From the NCBI RefSeq assembly GCF_021233055.1, contig NZ_CP089538.1, positions 4,666,501 to 4,730,500 on the forward strand: DNA of 64,000 bases. The letters are read 5' to 3'. Shown in pieces: positions 1 through 9,538 of the stretch. Source of the DNA: Spirosoma oryzicola. Lineage in GTDB: Bacteria > Bacteroidota > Bacteroidia > Cytophagales > Spirosomataceae. A program made the position numbers and the translations under genes. Positions within the stretch are counted from its first letter, which is position 1, and each line of letters opens with the position of its first letter. The notes under the pieces are model-generated. The model was given only the letters and a program-made list of their open reading frames with translations. It did no database searches and had not been told where the DNA came from.

Positions 1-749
1 GTGAAGTTTTGGATAACGACCGTGTTATAATCGGGTACTAACGAAAACTTACCGGAGCTGATAACCAGCGTAGCATACCGTTCCGCTTCGGCCCAATTCT
101 TCTGGTACAAGTAAAAACGCGCCAGAGCCGCCTGAACGACTCGTTTCGACAAATAGGCCGCTCCCGTTGAGGAATCATCCGGCAGGTCCGCCAGCGCAGC
201 CTGGTAATCAGCCAGCACCGACGCCAGAACAGTAGCTCTCGCCGTTCGGCCAATGTTCCGGTTTGTACTTTGATCGGTAGTTGTAGGCAGTGGAATATCG
301 CCGTAGGTGTAGGTACCCATAAAATTAGCGAAGCCGCGCAGAAAGCGAGCTTCCGCCGTTAGCTGCTTGCGGTTGGCTTCCGTTACGCCGGTTACGGCAG
401 GCAGCCGTTCCAGGATAAAATTAGCGACGTAAACGGTACGGTAAATACTGCCCCAATAGTTGGCTACATCGGTGTTGGTCGAGGTAATCTGTTTGGTACC
501 AAACTCCTGATAGGATGCAAATGTACCGTTGTGTTTGATGTTATCGGCGGTAAAATCACCCGCGATCACTATCGACGACGTCATGGTCCGAAAGGCGCTG
601 TACAAGCCAATCCGAACTAATGGCACATCAGCAGCACGACTTAATGCCAGATCATCAATGCGGATATCATACGGCGTGGGCTCTAACACTTCTTTACAAG
701 AAGTAAGCAGCAATAATGACAGTATAAATAACGTGCAGTAAGACTTCAT
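1..749 (-). CDS. SusD/RagB-family outer-membrane lipoprotein (3' part beyond window)
   Basis: This is the N-terminal half (about 249 residues) of a SusD/RagB-type nutrient-binding lipoprotein; the C-terminus lies beyond the left edge. Such proteins sit on the cell surface as a lid over a SusC channel and bind glycans or peptides. The start is followed by a lipoprotein signal peptide with lipobox LTSC (Cys18) and then a KE-rich start of the mature chain. The segment TAEARFLRGFANF is the usual SusD helix motif around a TPR-like repeat. It lies 32 bp downstream of the SusC gene at 782-3823 on the same strand, so the two form a susCD pair and are almost surely cotranscribed. The substrate cannot be told from the sequence. 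Confidence 0.9.
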   Translation of the reverse strand, partial: MKSYCTLFILSLLLLTSCKEVLEPTPYDIRIDDLALSRAADVPLVRIGLYSAFRTMTSSIVIAGDFTADNIKHNGTFASYQEFGTKQITSTNTDVANYWGSIYRTVYVANFILERLPAVTGVTEANRKQLTAEARFLRGFANFMGTYTYGDIPLPTTTDQSTNRNIGRTARATVLASVLADYQAALADLPDDSSTGAAYLSKRVVQAALARFYLYQKNWAEAERYATLVISSGKFSLVPDYNTVVIQNF

Positions 750-781
750 TGTGGCTAAAATAATCTCCTTTTACAGGATAA

Positions 782-3700
782 TTAGAACGTTACAGATAAC
801 CCGGCCACAATATTTTTCACCTGTGGTAAGGTGTTAAAATCAATACCCTGCGCCGTCGTTGACCCATCGATTGCGCTTAATTCAGGATCGACTCCAGAAT
901 AATTGGTCAATGTCCACAGGTTCGTGGCAGATGCATAAACGCGTACCCCGGCTAGCTTAACGCGATTGGCCCAGGTTTTAGGCAAATTATAGCCCAACGT
1001 CACATTTTTCAGGCGTAAATAAGAACCATCCTCTACAAATCGACTACTCAGGTAGTCGTTGTATGTATTCTCGTACACATAACGTGGCACACTGGTAATA
1101 TCACCTTCTTTCTGCCAGCGTTTTAGGGCATCAATGCTTTGATTAAATTGAATCGAAGAGCCTGCATTTACCGAGGATTGCTTCGTTAAGTTCAGCACTC
1201 GGTTACCGAATGATCCCTGAAAGAAAATAGCCAGCTCGAATCCTTTGTACGAGAGCCGGTTTGTAAACCCACCAAAAAATTTCGGCTGGGCATTGCCGAT
1301 TACTTGTCCGTCATCGGGTGTAATGCGGCCATCGCCATTTTTATCGTCGTAAATTGCATTGCCCGTGGCAGGATCAACGCCTAAGAACTTTAATCCCCAG
1401 AACGTTCCCAGCGGCTGACCGGGTAATACGACGTTTGTACCGGCAACTCCGCTTGCGACAAACCCTCGGTAAAGAGGCTCATCCGTCGCTAATTCAAGTA
1501 CCTTGTTGCGGTTCAGCGATAGGTTTAAATCCGTACTCCAGCGGAATCGTTTGTCCTTCTGGTCAATGTTGACAGTCGAAATGGTTAGCTCCAGCCCCTG
1601 ATTGCTGATTTTGCCGATATTGCCTTGTACAGAGCCAAAGCCGGAGGTTAATGGAATTGGCTGACTGAACAGCAGTTTGTCCGTCAGATTCTTGTACGCA
1701 TCGAACGTTACGGTTAGTCGTCCGTCAAACAGAGACGCATCAAACCCGACGTTTGCTTCCTGGGTACGCTCCCATTGCAAATTCGGGTTGGCTAACCGCA
1801 CAGGCCCAAGCCCCGACGAACCGCTGTATGTTGTTGATCCCCAGGTACCCAGAAACAGAAAATTACCGATTTGCTCATTACCCGTAAAGCCGTAACTAGC
1901 CCGAACTTTCAGATCGTCAAAGAAGTCGAATCGCTCCATGAAGCTTTCTTCGGAAAGCCGCCAGGCCACTGAGCCCGACGGAAAAAAGCCGAACTGCCGG
2001 TTTGGACCGAATCGCGAGGAGCCATCGTACCGGGCAGTTACCTGTGCCAGGTATTTTTCTTTGTAATCATATCTTACTTCACCGAATCCCGAAAAAAGAC
2101 CACTGTTTACCAGTGATGAGCTGCCCTGATTCACGACCCCCGCTGACGCTATGTATGTAAAATCATCACTCGGAAAATATTGACCAGCCACAGAGCCGAC
2201 CCGGCTTGTACGTTGAATGATTTCGAGCCCAGCTAAGCCGCTAAACCGGTGGTTTTCGTTAATAACCGTGTTATAGTTTAGCGTATTTGTGTTGGTAAAT
2301 GTAGCTGCCAGATTGGTATTGTATTCGCCATACCCTTGCTGCCCTAGATTAGTGTCAAAACCGCCAGTAGCTGTTGATGTAGGGTAATACAGGTCTTCGA
2401 TAATGTTGTTGTAGTCAACACTGGCTTTTGAGCGAAATGTTAAATTATCGCGGAATTTGTATTGCGCATAAATGCCACCCAAAAACTTCGAAGTCAATAC
2501 ATTTTGACGAGATAGTAACGCTTCAGCAACCGGATTGAAATTTGGGAAACCTGCATAGTTTGGATCACCTGGAACGGTCAATTTTCCCTGATCATCGTAT
2601 GGGGCATAGTAAGGCAAACTATTGATTGCACTCGAGTAAATACCGTTTAACGCGTTATCGCCTAAAACTCGCTTGTTAAGTGCTCTTGATACGGTTGCAT
2701 TAGCACCAAATGAAAGCTTTGGCGTCGCATTATGATCAACCGTCATGGTTCCACTGAGCCGATTAAAGCCATTATTGATCAACACACCTTCTTCGTCCCG
2801 ATAATTACCACTCAGATAAAAGCGGGTCCGCTCGTTGCCACCCTGTGCCGATACTTGATATTGCTGGTAGATGCCTTTCCGCAGAACCATATCCAGCCAG
2901 TTTGTATTGATACCGTCCGTAACGCCTTTGATCAAGCCCAGCTTGTCTGGGTCCTGACCAGCATTGATGACAGCCTCTCGCTGAAGATCGAGCAGTTGTG
3001 ACGAGTTTAGTAGCTGGGGGCGCTTTACCACGTCGGTCATGCCCCGCTGAACGTCGGCGGTAATCGTTGTTTTCTGGTTGGCTTTACCACGTTTCGTTGT
3101 GATCAACACAACCCCATTGGCAGCCCGCGAACCGTAAATGGCTTTTGCCGACGCATCTTTTAAGACTTGGAACGATTCGATGTCGTTCGGATTCAATAAG
3201 GCTAACGCGTTGTCATTTTGACCTCCGTAGCCTGTGGTTAGCGCACTGGTCTGAATCTGAACTCCATCCACGATGTACAATGGCTGGTTCGAAGCAGAGA
3301 TTGACGTGTTACCACGGATACGCACGCTTAGCCCGCCACCCGGCGTACCCGATGATTGCGTAACCAAAACGCCAGCGGCCTGCCCTTGAAGAGCCTGATC
3401 CAAACTGGCAACGGGAATGTCTTTGAATTTTTCGGATGAGATAGAAGCGATGGAACCGGTAATGTCTTTCCGCTGGGTGGTGTTATACCCCGTCACGACG
3501 ACCTGCGCCAGTTCATTGAGTGCTTCCTGCATCTGCACGTTGATGACCGTGCGATTGCCGACTGTCACTTCCTGGGTTATCAAACCGATTGAGGTGAGTA
3601 CCAGAACCGCATTTCCATTAGGAACCGCAATGCTGTAGCTTCCGTTGGCGTCGGTACTGGCACCGGTAGTAGTACCCTTAACCTGAATATTAACGCCCGG

Positions 3701-3823
3701 TAGTTGCTGGCCATCCTGCGCCGATGTCACTCTACCCGTTATACGCTGGCCCTGCGCCCATAGCCGCACTGGCAGCATAGCCACCAAGACTCCGCAAAAA
3801 ATAATACCGTAATAGTTCCTCAT
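782..3823 (-). CDS. SusC/RagA-family TonB-linked outer-membrane protein (pair 2)
   Basis: This 1013-residue outer-membrane transporter takes up a large nutrient together with the SusD protein that follows it, powered by TonB. I start it at the ATG at 3823, which puts a clean signal peptide (MRNYYGIIFCG to LWAQ) first; an earlier in-frame start at 3877 would add 18 residues ahead of that signal. In order it shows a carboxypeptidase-regulatory-like domain (about residues 25-105, RITGRVTSAQDGQQLPGV), a TonB-box-like LAQVVVTG, a plug domain with the SusC signature around IRGNTSISASNQPLYIVDG, and a long beta barrel ending in LSVTF with terminal Phe. No FecR-type N-terminal extension is visible, so sigma/anti-sigma control is not indicated. 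Confidence 0.95.
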   Translation of the reverse strand: MRNYYGIIFCGVLVAMLPVRLWAQGQRITGRVTSAQDGQQLPGVNIQVKGTTTGASTDANGSYSIAVPNGNAVLVLTSIGLITQEVTVGNRTVINVQMQEALNELAQVVVTGYNTTQRKDITGSIASISSEKFKDIPVASLDQALQGQAAGVLVTQSSGTPGGGLSVRIRGNTSISASNQPLYIVDGVQIQTSALTTGYGGQNDNALALLNPNDIESFQVLKDASAKAIYGSRAANGVVLITTKRGKANQKTTITADVQRGMTDVVKRPQLLNSSQLLDLQREAVINAGQDPDKLGLIKGVTDGINTNWLDMVLRKGIYQQYQVSAQGGNERTRFYLSGNYRDEEGVLINNGFNRLSGTMTVDHNATPKLSFGANATVSRALNKRVLGDNALNGIYSSAINSLPYYAPYDDQGKLTVPGDPNYAGFPNFNPVAEALLSRQNVLTSKFLGGIYAQYKFRDNLTFRSKASVDYNNIIEDLYYPTSTATGGFDTNLGQQGYGEYNTNLAATFTNTNTLNYNTVINENHRFSGLAGLEIIQRTSRVGSVAGQYFPSDDFTYIASAGVVNQGSSSLVNSGLFSGFGEVRYDYKEKYLAQVTARYDGSSRFGPNRQFGFFPSGSVAWRLSEESFMERFDFFDDLKVRASYGFTGNEQIGNFLFLGTWGSTTYSGSSGLGPVRLANPNLQWERTQEANVGFDASLFDGRLTVTFDAYKNLTDKLLFSQPIPLTSGFGSVQGNIGKISNQGLELTISTVNIDQKDKRFRWSTDLNLSLNRNKVLELATDEPLYRGFVASGVAGTNVVLPGQPLGTFWGLKFLGVDPATGNAIYDDKNGDGRITPDDGQVIGNAQPKFFGGFTNRLSYKGFELAIFFQGSFGNRVLNLTKQSSVNAGSSIQFNQSIDALKRWQKEGDITSVPRYVYENTYNDYLSSRFVEDGSYLRLKNVTLGYNLPKTWANRVKLAGVRVYASATNLWTLTNYSGVDPELSAIDGSTTAQGIDFNTLPQVKNIVAGLSVTF

Positions 3824-4145
3824 GTATAGATTATAATCCAAGCAAAATCTTTTAGGTTGTAGCTTTCCCGACCGCAAAACAATGTACTGAAAATACCAAA
3901 GGACGCTACCGGATTAAACGAAAAAAAACATTACGTCGTATAAAAATACAGGTAAACTAGGTGTTTACTTCCATTAAAGCTGTCAGCACAAATGAATAAC
4001 ACTTATTTGATAGCATCATCTGGTCCTACTTTGTTACGAATCAGCTAATCGACACACTTTTTTAACGCAAAGCGGCTTCTCCTAATGGAAAAGCCGCTCT
4101 GTCAAATTAACTTATGCTGATTGATTATCGTAGCATGGAATTGCT
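3824..4145. other. Intergenic region between the two susCD pairs
   Basis: This 322-bp stretch holds no convincing gene. It contains a strong stem-loop at 4071-4098, read as the end of the upstream susCD transcript. The rest (3824-4070) is AT-rich and should hold the promoter of the second pair, but I found no clear copy of TAnnTTTG with a partner -33 element on the minus strand. Confidence 0.6.
4071..4098 (-). terminator. Stem-loop, probable terminator of susCD pair 1
   Basis: A 12-bp stem with one mismatch (AGCGGCTTCTCC against GGAAAAGCCGCT) closes a 4-nt TAAT loop. It lies about 48 bp downstream of the SusD stop on the minus strand. The following T-tract on that strand is broken (TTTGCGTT), so termination may be partial and read-through into pair 2 is possible. 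Confidence 0.5.
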
Positions 4146-5849
4146 TTAATAATTGGGGTTTTGCGTGGCTACGCCGGATGTCGATGGGTTCAGCACCGCT
4201 TCGTCAGCAGGCACATCCCAATAGTCCATGAAATTGTAATTGATGGTAACGTTTTTGTTGACAGTACCCGCCGTCGTAACAACGGTGTTACCATAGCTTC
4301 CACCTCCAGTGCTGATGTCATAGGTCCATCCCCACCGTCTGCTGTCGTAGTACGATAACCCTCTGCTGAACAAGGCTACTCGTCTTTCTTTCGTCAGTTC
4401 GGTAAGCGCTTTTGCCTGCGTAAGTCCCGTTCCGGCAACGGCTGCAACGCCCGCGCCCTGGTAGGTTCTTTCGGCATCCACAAACGCTAACCCTGTTTCC
4501 ACATTACCGAGTCGGATATTAGCTTCAGCCAGCATCAACGCATTTTCTTCATAGCTACCCGCAATCACCAGTTCAGAAACGCCAGCGCTCCGGCTTCCGT
4601 ATCCATACACACCAGCGGGTACTGTACTCGCATCAAGCAGGCTATAGCGCGTGGTGTAGATGTAGTTATTTTTGTACGTAGTGGCCATGCTGAAATTGCT
4701 GCTGAGCCGCTTATCACCTGCGTTGAAATTCTGGATAAATCGTTCACTGATGCGGAACGTAGTGCTCGTATTTGTTCCAACAGCCAGCGACGAGACAGTT
4801 CCTCCGCCCGGCGAAATAAAGGAATTGTTTGCGGCACTGCGACCCGTAAAAATCAAATCCGACTGCTGAATGCCGTTTGTAACTAATGTCAGCACACTAT
4901 TCCAGTCGGCAGTTGTCATCGCCGTTGTCGACGACTTGCTGATGGTAGCATTGGGATTGCCATTCACGAAAGGAGCCAGTTTGTTAACCAGAATGTTACG
5001 AGCCAGCATGGTATTGATGTTGCGTTTCCACATATCAACGGTAAGTACGCCCCCGCGCCCTACCTGACTCGTCGACGGAATCAATGCGCCCAGAACGGCC
5101 TGATAATCCGTCGTACTCGTAATGGCGCTCAGCGTGGTAGCGGCCAGGTTAAAGTTTGTGTTCGACTGGTTGATAATGGCGTCGTGGAGTACGTAGCTTC
5201 CGTTGGTCGTAGCGGCATTGTCGTTGATCAATCCGGAGTAGTACATCGACCCGATGGAGGCATAAGCGTACCCTTTCCACCAGTAACACCAGGCTTTGAT
5301 GGTATTGGCCCGTGAAGCAGCATCACCCGAAAATTTGATGCCGTCAATCAGCTTCAAAACCTGATTACAGCCGTTATTGAGCGAATACATATTAGTCCAC
5401 TGGTAGTAAAGTGGGTTGTTACCGGCTCCGGTGGCCGCCCGGCTGTTGTACGACCGGATAATACCGACTTGCGGGGCAGGATTCGTTACTTTCGTTCCGT
5501 CGTCAAGAATGATGTAATCCGGCTGCCCGATGGTTGTGACCTGGTTATTCGACGCGTCCGCGCCTACCATGTCAGCCATCAGCGCACTATAGCCCCAAGG
5601 CAGGGAAAAATAGCTATCACCCAACCAGGCGTCAACCGTAGAGCCCGAGCTTGTAATGGCATTACCAAATCCATTAATATAGACAGCGCCTTGGGCAAGA
5701 TTGATCAGGCCCGTTTCGGTATTGACGTTAGCGTCGTACGTTGGCGCGTTTGGGTTGCCAACATCCAGCTGTTCTTTGCAGGAAACAGCCCCCAACAAAA
5801 GTGCTGTTAAACAAGCGGTATAAAGAAATTTATAGGAATTAAGCTTCAT
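4146..5849 (-). CDS. SusD/RagB-family outer-membrane lipoprotein (pair 1)
   Basis: This 567-residue surface lipoprotein is the SusD partner of the SusC protein encoded just upstream (19-bp gap). I use the ATG at 5849; a TTG two codons earlier is a weaker choice. The signal peptide ends in lipobox GAVSC (Cys24), followed by KEQLDVGNPNAP, typical of SusD mature N-termini. TPR-like helices are seen around AWCYWWKGYAYASIG, and the C-terminal part contains TKERRVALFSRGLSYYDSRRWG and DYWDVPADEAVLNPS, both hallmark regions of the family. Its sequence differs clearly from the SusD of pair 2, so the two systems probably handle different ligands. Confidence 0.95.
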   Translation of the reverse strand: MKLNSYKFLYTACLTALLLGAVSCKEQLDVGNPNAPTYDANVNTETGLINLAQGAVYINGFGNAITSSGSTVDAWLGDSYFSLPWGYSALMADMVGADASNNQVTTIGQPDYIILDDGTKVTNPAPQVGIIRSYNSRAATGAGNNPLYYQWTNMYSLNNGCNQVLKLIDGIKFSGDAASRANTIKAWCYWWKGYAYASIGSMYYSGLINDNAATTNGSYVLHDAIINQSNTNFNLAATTLSAITSTTDYQAVLGALIPSTSQVGRGGVLTVDMWKRNINTMLARNILVNKLAPFVNGNPNATISKSSTTAMTTADWNSVLTLVTNGIQQSDLIFTGRSAANNSFISPGGGTVSSLAVGTNTSTTFRISERFIQNFNAGDKRLSSNFSMATTYKNNYIYTTRYSLLDASTVPAGVYGYGSRSAGVSELVIAGSYEENALMLAEANIRLGNVETGLAFVDAERTYQGAGVAAVAGTGLTQAKALTELTKERRVALFSRGLSYYDSRRWGWTYDISTGGGSYGNTVVTTAGTVNKNVTINYNFMDYWDVPADEAVLNPSTSGVATQNPNY

Positions 5850-5868
5850 TGTCAATGGTGATTAATGA

Positions 5869-8800
5869 TTAGAACCCAAGATTCAAACCAATCTGATAGG
5901 ACTTCGTATTAGGCAGGGTGCTGTGGTCCACTCCCCGGTCGAACGACGAGTTTGAAGCACCTGAACTGATTTCAGGATCATACCCGGTGTACTTCGTGAG
6001 TGTGTAGAGGTTCCGCCCGGTAAATACCAGTTGGGCTCTGTTGATGTACGGAAGTTTCACCACTTTGGCCAGATCGAAAGCCAGCGAGACGTTTCTTAAC
6101 CGGGCGAAGGAAGCATCTTCGTAGAAGAAATCCTTCGTCGCATTGTTACCAGCCCCGCGTGTGCTGCCCCATAGCGCATAATACGCACTGGACCAATACG
6201 CCGAGAAAGCGCCCGTTTTGCCGTCAATGGTTACTGGCTTCGCAAAATCGCCGTGAATACCGTCGCGGTACATCCATTCTTTGGTCTGGTTGTACAGGTG
6301 GGCACCATATACCCAGTCAACCTGGAAGTTGAACGTCAGGAAGTTTTTAAACGTAAATCCGTTGATAAACGAAGCATTGAACTTCGGGTTCGGGTTACCC
6401 AGAGCGTAGGTCTGGTTCGTGAACATGATCTGGTAATCCGATTTCCGCACAACCCGACCGTCAACCATCGTGTAGTTTCCTTCGTTGGCAGCGGGAATGT
6501 ACCGCACTCCTTCCTGATTGACGTAGTCCATACTGGTCAGGGCCTTGTAGCCATAGATCTGTCCAATGGGTTGACCGGGCGTCAAAACCAGCGCGGTACT
6601 ACCAGCAGCCGTTGACAGAATAATGTCGGCTCCACCGGCAATAGCATCAATTTTAGAAAGCTGATGGCCGAAATTGGTCGTGAAGTCCCACTTCAGATTT
6701 TGGGAACTGTAAACGGGCAGCGACAACTGAAACTGAACCCCATTCGAGGACATGCCGATAGCATTGGTCAGCTGTCCCGTTGCGCCAGTCGATGGTGGTA
6801 CGCTAACCGTGTAAATCACGTTTTCGCTTTTGCGCTTCCAGTACGTAAACGATCCCGAAAGAGAACTGAGCCAGGTACGTCCCGAATGACTGCTAACGGT
6901 AAAGTCTGTACCAACTTCAAGTTCTTTCGATACCTCAACCTGTAAGTTTGGGTTGTTGCTGGTGGTTTGAATCGAATAAACGAGACCGGAACCCAAGTTC
7001 TGCTGATCGAGCACTGGGTAGCGGTCAAAAGCGCCCGGCTGGATACCGGCCTCTCCGTAAGCAGCCCGCAGTTTGAAGTACGATAGGGTGTTCGCCAAAC
7101 GGCTGTTTTTAAAGAAAGATAAGGGCGCAATATGTCCGTCAAAATGCGGAAAAGTAAACGGTGTCGATCCGCCACCAAACGTTGACGACCAGTCGCTCCG
7201 GAAACCAGCCGTAACGCCACCGTAATCGCCGAAATCAACTTTCTGGTTGACCAGATAACCGTAGGTGACAAACGGTTTTACATAATCGAATGATACCGCC
7301 TGTTTTGATGTAGACGAGATGTTGTAAGGTGGTGCCAGACCTAAACCCAACCCGTACGTATCGTATTCGGTGTACCGATTTTTGCGGTAATCGAAAGACA
7401 CTTGCGTACTGGTTTCGATGGGTACATTGATGTGAAAGTCATCCTGGAAATTCGTCCGAATGAATGCTGTCCCCAGGAAGTTCTGGAACGTGGTGTTGTA
7501 CTGCCAGTTCGCAATCTCGCCCTTGTTGTCTGATGCAAAATTGGATGAATAACTATTGTAAAAATTGGAGTTTGCGTTTTGAGACTGGTTGTAGTACGTC
7601 CAACGGGCGTTCTCGTTACGGTAGTTAATGCCGTATTTGGCGTTAAGTTCAACGAACTTATTGATCTTGTAATTGGCGTCAAAGTTCTGAATAACGTCTA
7701 CTTTATTATCCAGACCGTCCGTGTATTGGAGGTTGTAATACGGGTTGCTCGCGTTGACACTCAGATAGCTATCCCCCTGTTGGTGGCGTGGATACGATCC
7801 GTCGGGCAGCTTGGCAGTCAGGTCAAAGAACGGCGACGTATTCAAAAATCCGTATACCGATCCAATATTACCCAACGAATTTCCCTGACCATAGTATTTA
7901 CCACCGGCAGCGCCTAGCCCTGGCTTCAGGGTGTTCTTCGTGTATACCAGTTGCGTGGTCGAACGGATCGTAAATCCTTTAAAGATCTCGGTACCGAAAT
8001 TGGCCGATAAGTTGCTCCGGTCGATGTAGCCGTTTTTCAGGATAGGCGTAACGTTGTGATTGTTAGCCACGGCAATGTTGAAGTCGCTTTTCTCCGAGGC
8101 CCCCGAAATGTTGACGCTGTTATTGACCGTTGTTCCCGTTTGAAATACCTGCTTGAAGTGATCATAGTATTTCAAGTTCGCATCGTACGGCTTGTTGGCA
8201 TTGTTCCGAATATCCTGAATAGCGTACCGCGTTGCTCCACCGTACTGGTACGATATTCCCATCAGTGAACCGACATCGTTGATCGACAGTATTTTGCCCG
8301 AAGCATCAACAAGGTTATTATTTGCGTCGGTCAAGTAAGGGTGCATGTCGGCTTTGCGTACGTTGCCGACGTTCAAAAATTCATTCGTAGCATAGCTGGT
8401 CGATACGTTAACCGCTATACGCCCTTTTTTTCCTTTCTTTGTAAACACCTGAATAACACCGTTTGCACCCTGAGCACCGTAGATAGAGGCCGAAGCAGCA
8501 CCCTGCGCAATCTCGATCCGCTCTACGTTACTCAAGTCCAGCGAGTTGATATCGGTAGCGGCTACCTGAACACCATCAACCATGATCAGCGGTTTGGTTC
8601 CGCCCTGAACGGAGTTGATACCACGCAGTAAGATGTTCACCGGGTCGCCGGGGTTACCACTGACCGACGAAATCTGCGCGCCTGGAATTTTACCGATCAG
8701 CGCCTGGTCGATGGATGCGGTTGGTGTTTGCGGTAAATCTTTACCCGAAACACTTTCGACGGCAATTCCCAATTTGGCCTTACTGGTAGCAACACCGCTC

Positions 8801-9132
8801 CCTGTTACAACGACTTCGGTAAGTAACTTTGAGTCGGAAGCTAGGCTCACATCTAGCGTTGATTCGTTACCAAGTACGATTTCCTGATTAACGGTTCCGA
8901 CAAAGCTAAATACCAGCGTAGTTCCTTTCTCGCTTGGTACAGAGAGGCTATAAATACCAGCGCCATCCGTTATGGTGCCTCTTTTTGATCCTTTGACAAT
9001 TACTGAAACGCCCGGTAAAGGAGATCCTTCTTCCGCCGACGTAACCTTGCCCGTGACTCTTCGCTCTTGCGCCCAGGCAGTAGTCAAGAATGAGCATACC
9101 AGTAGCATACTCACCAATAGAAATTTACTCAT
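5869..9132 (-). CDS. SusC/RagA-family TonB-linked outer-membrane protein (pair 1)
   Basis: This 1087-residue TonB-dependent transporter forms the channel of the first susCD pair. The start at 9132 gives a classic signal peptide ending TTAWAQ, then a carboxypeptidase-regulatory-like domain (about residues 23-105), the TonB-box-like LTEVVVTG, a plug domain (ILLRGINSVQGGTKPLIMVDG) and a barrel that ends NLGF. The barrel is rich in Tyr, Asn and Gly, as usual. A well-formed promoter lies about 40 bp upstream of the start. No glycoside hydrolase, peptidase or sensor gene is next to the pair within the window, so its substrate is unknown. Confidence 0.95.
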   Translation of the reverse strand: MSKFLLVSMLLVCSFLTTAWAQERRVTGKVTSAEEGSPLPGVSVIVKGSKRGTITDGAGIYSLSVPSEKGTTLVFSFVGTVNQEIVLGNESTLDVSLASDSKLLTEVVVTGSGVATSKAKLGIAVESVSGKDLPQTPTASIDQALIGKIPGAQISSVSGNPGDPVNILLRGINSVQGGTKPLIMVDGVQVAATDINSLDLSNVERIEIAQGAASASIYGAQGANGVIQVFTKKGKKGRIAVNVSTSYATNEFLNVGNVRKADMHPYLTDANNNLVDASGKILSINDVGSLMGISYQYGGATRYAIQDIRNNANKPYDANLKYYDHFKQVFQTGTTVNNSVNISGASEKSDFNIAVANNHNVTPILKNGYIDRSNLSANFGTEIFKGFTIRSTTQLVYTKNTLKPGLGAAGGKYYGQGNSLGNIGSVYGFLNTSPFFDLTAKLPDGSYPRHQQGDSYLSVNASNPYYNLQYTDGLDNKVDVIQNFDANYKINKFVELNAKYGINYRNENARWTYYNQSQNANSNFYNSYSSNFASDNKGEIANWQYNTTFQNFLGTAFIRTNFQDDFHINVPIETSTQVSFDYRKNRYTEYDTYGLGLGLAPPYNISSTSKQAVSFDYVKPFVTYGYLVNQKVDFGDYGGVTAGFRSDWSSTFGGGSTPFTFPHFDGHIAPLSFFKNSRLANTLSYFKLRAAYGEAGIQPGAFDRYPVLDQQNLGSGLVYSIQTTSNNPNLQVEVSKELEVGTDFTVSSHSGRTWLSSLSGSFTYWKRKSENVIYTVSVPPSTGATGQLTNAIGMSSNGVQFQLSLPVYSSQNLKWDFTTNFGHQLSKIDAIAGGADIILSTAAGSTALVLTPGQPIGQIYGYKALTSMDYVNQEGVRYIPAANEGNYTMVDGRVVRKSDYQIMFTNQTYALGNPNPKFNASFINGFTFKNFLTFNFQVDWVYGAHLYNQTKEWMYRDGIHGDFAKPVTIDGKTGAFSAYWSSAYYALWGSTRGAGNNATKDFFYEDASFARLRNVSLAFDLAKVVKLPYINRAQLVFTGRNLYTLTKYTGYDPEISSGASNSSFDRGVDHSTLPNTKSYQIGLNLGF

Positions 9133-9172
9133 ATCTAATTAGTGTTAGGACAAGAAAAACCATTCCTTTACC

Positions 9173-9203
9173 CAAATCTAAATCACTAATTAAACAATAC
9201 AAA
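9173..9203 (-). promoter_or_regulatory. Bacteroidetes-type promoter of susCD pair 1
   Basis: On the minus strand TTTG (9203-9200), a 19-bp spacer and TAGATTTG (9180-9173) match the Bacteroidetes consensus TTTG-N17-23-TAnnTTTG exactly. Transcription would begin near 9166, giving a 5' leader of about 34 nt before the SusC start at 9132. Confidence 0.7.
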
Positions 9204-9509
9204 ACTATTACTCACTATGCATATACCTAACATTAATGTGGATTTAACGATCGTTTGTAAAATTTCCTTTGTTGGTGAATATTATACACTGATAATTACA
9301 ATCACTTCTATATTTCGCAATACATTTACTATAAATACCTAAATTACTTAGTATAAATACTCAATCTTTTTTTAGTTAATATACGGTTCTTCAAATTTAG
9401 GATACTAACAATTAAATTTTTTTAATCTGAAAATAGTACCATAATTTACTAGTTGATTCTAATCAGACGTTGCCTGCTGGTCTTACTACAGGAGTTTATA
9501 GCAATAGAC

Positions 9510-9530
9510 TATTTTTGATTGGTATTTTTG
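9510..9530 (+). promoter_or_regulatory. Tandem -7 elements ahead of the redoxin gene
   Basis: Two copies of TATTTTTG (9510-9517 and 9523-9530) each match TAnnTTTG. No good -33 TTTG was found at the right distance, so this is a weak call. Starting from the second copy, transcription would begin close to 9537, which favours translation from the ATG at 9557 or 9539 over the more upstream TTG at 9470. Confidence 0.35.
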
Positions 9531-9538
9531 TAGTTATC

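Larger units (their letters stand above)
9133..9538. other. AT-rich divergent intergenic region
   Basis: This 406-bp region separates the susCD operon from a divergent redoxin gene. It holds the susC promoter at 9173-9203 and possible -7 elements for the redoxin at its right end. The middle is very AT-rich and contains TATAAATAC twice (9330-9338 and 9352-9360, 22 bp apart), which could be a regulator site. No credible open reading frame is present. Confidence 0.6.
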
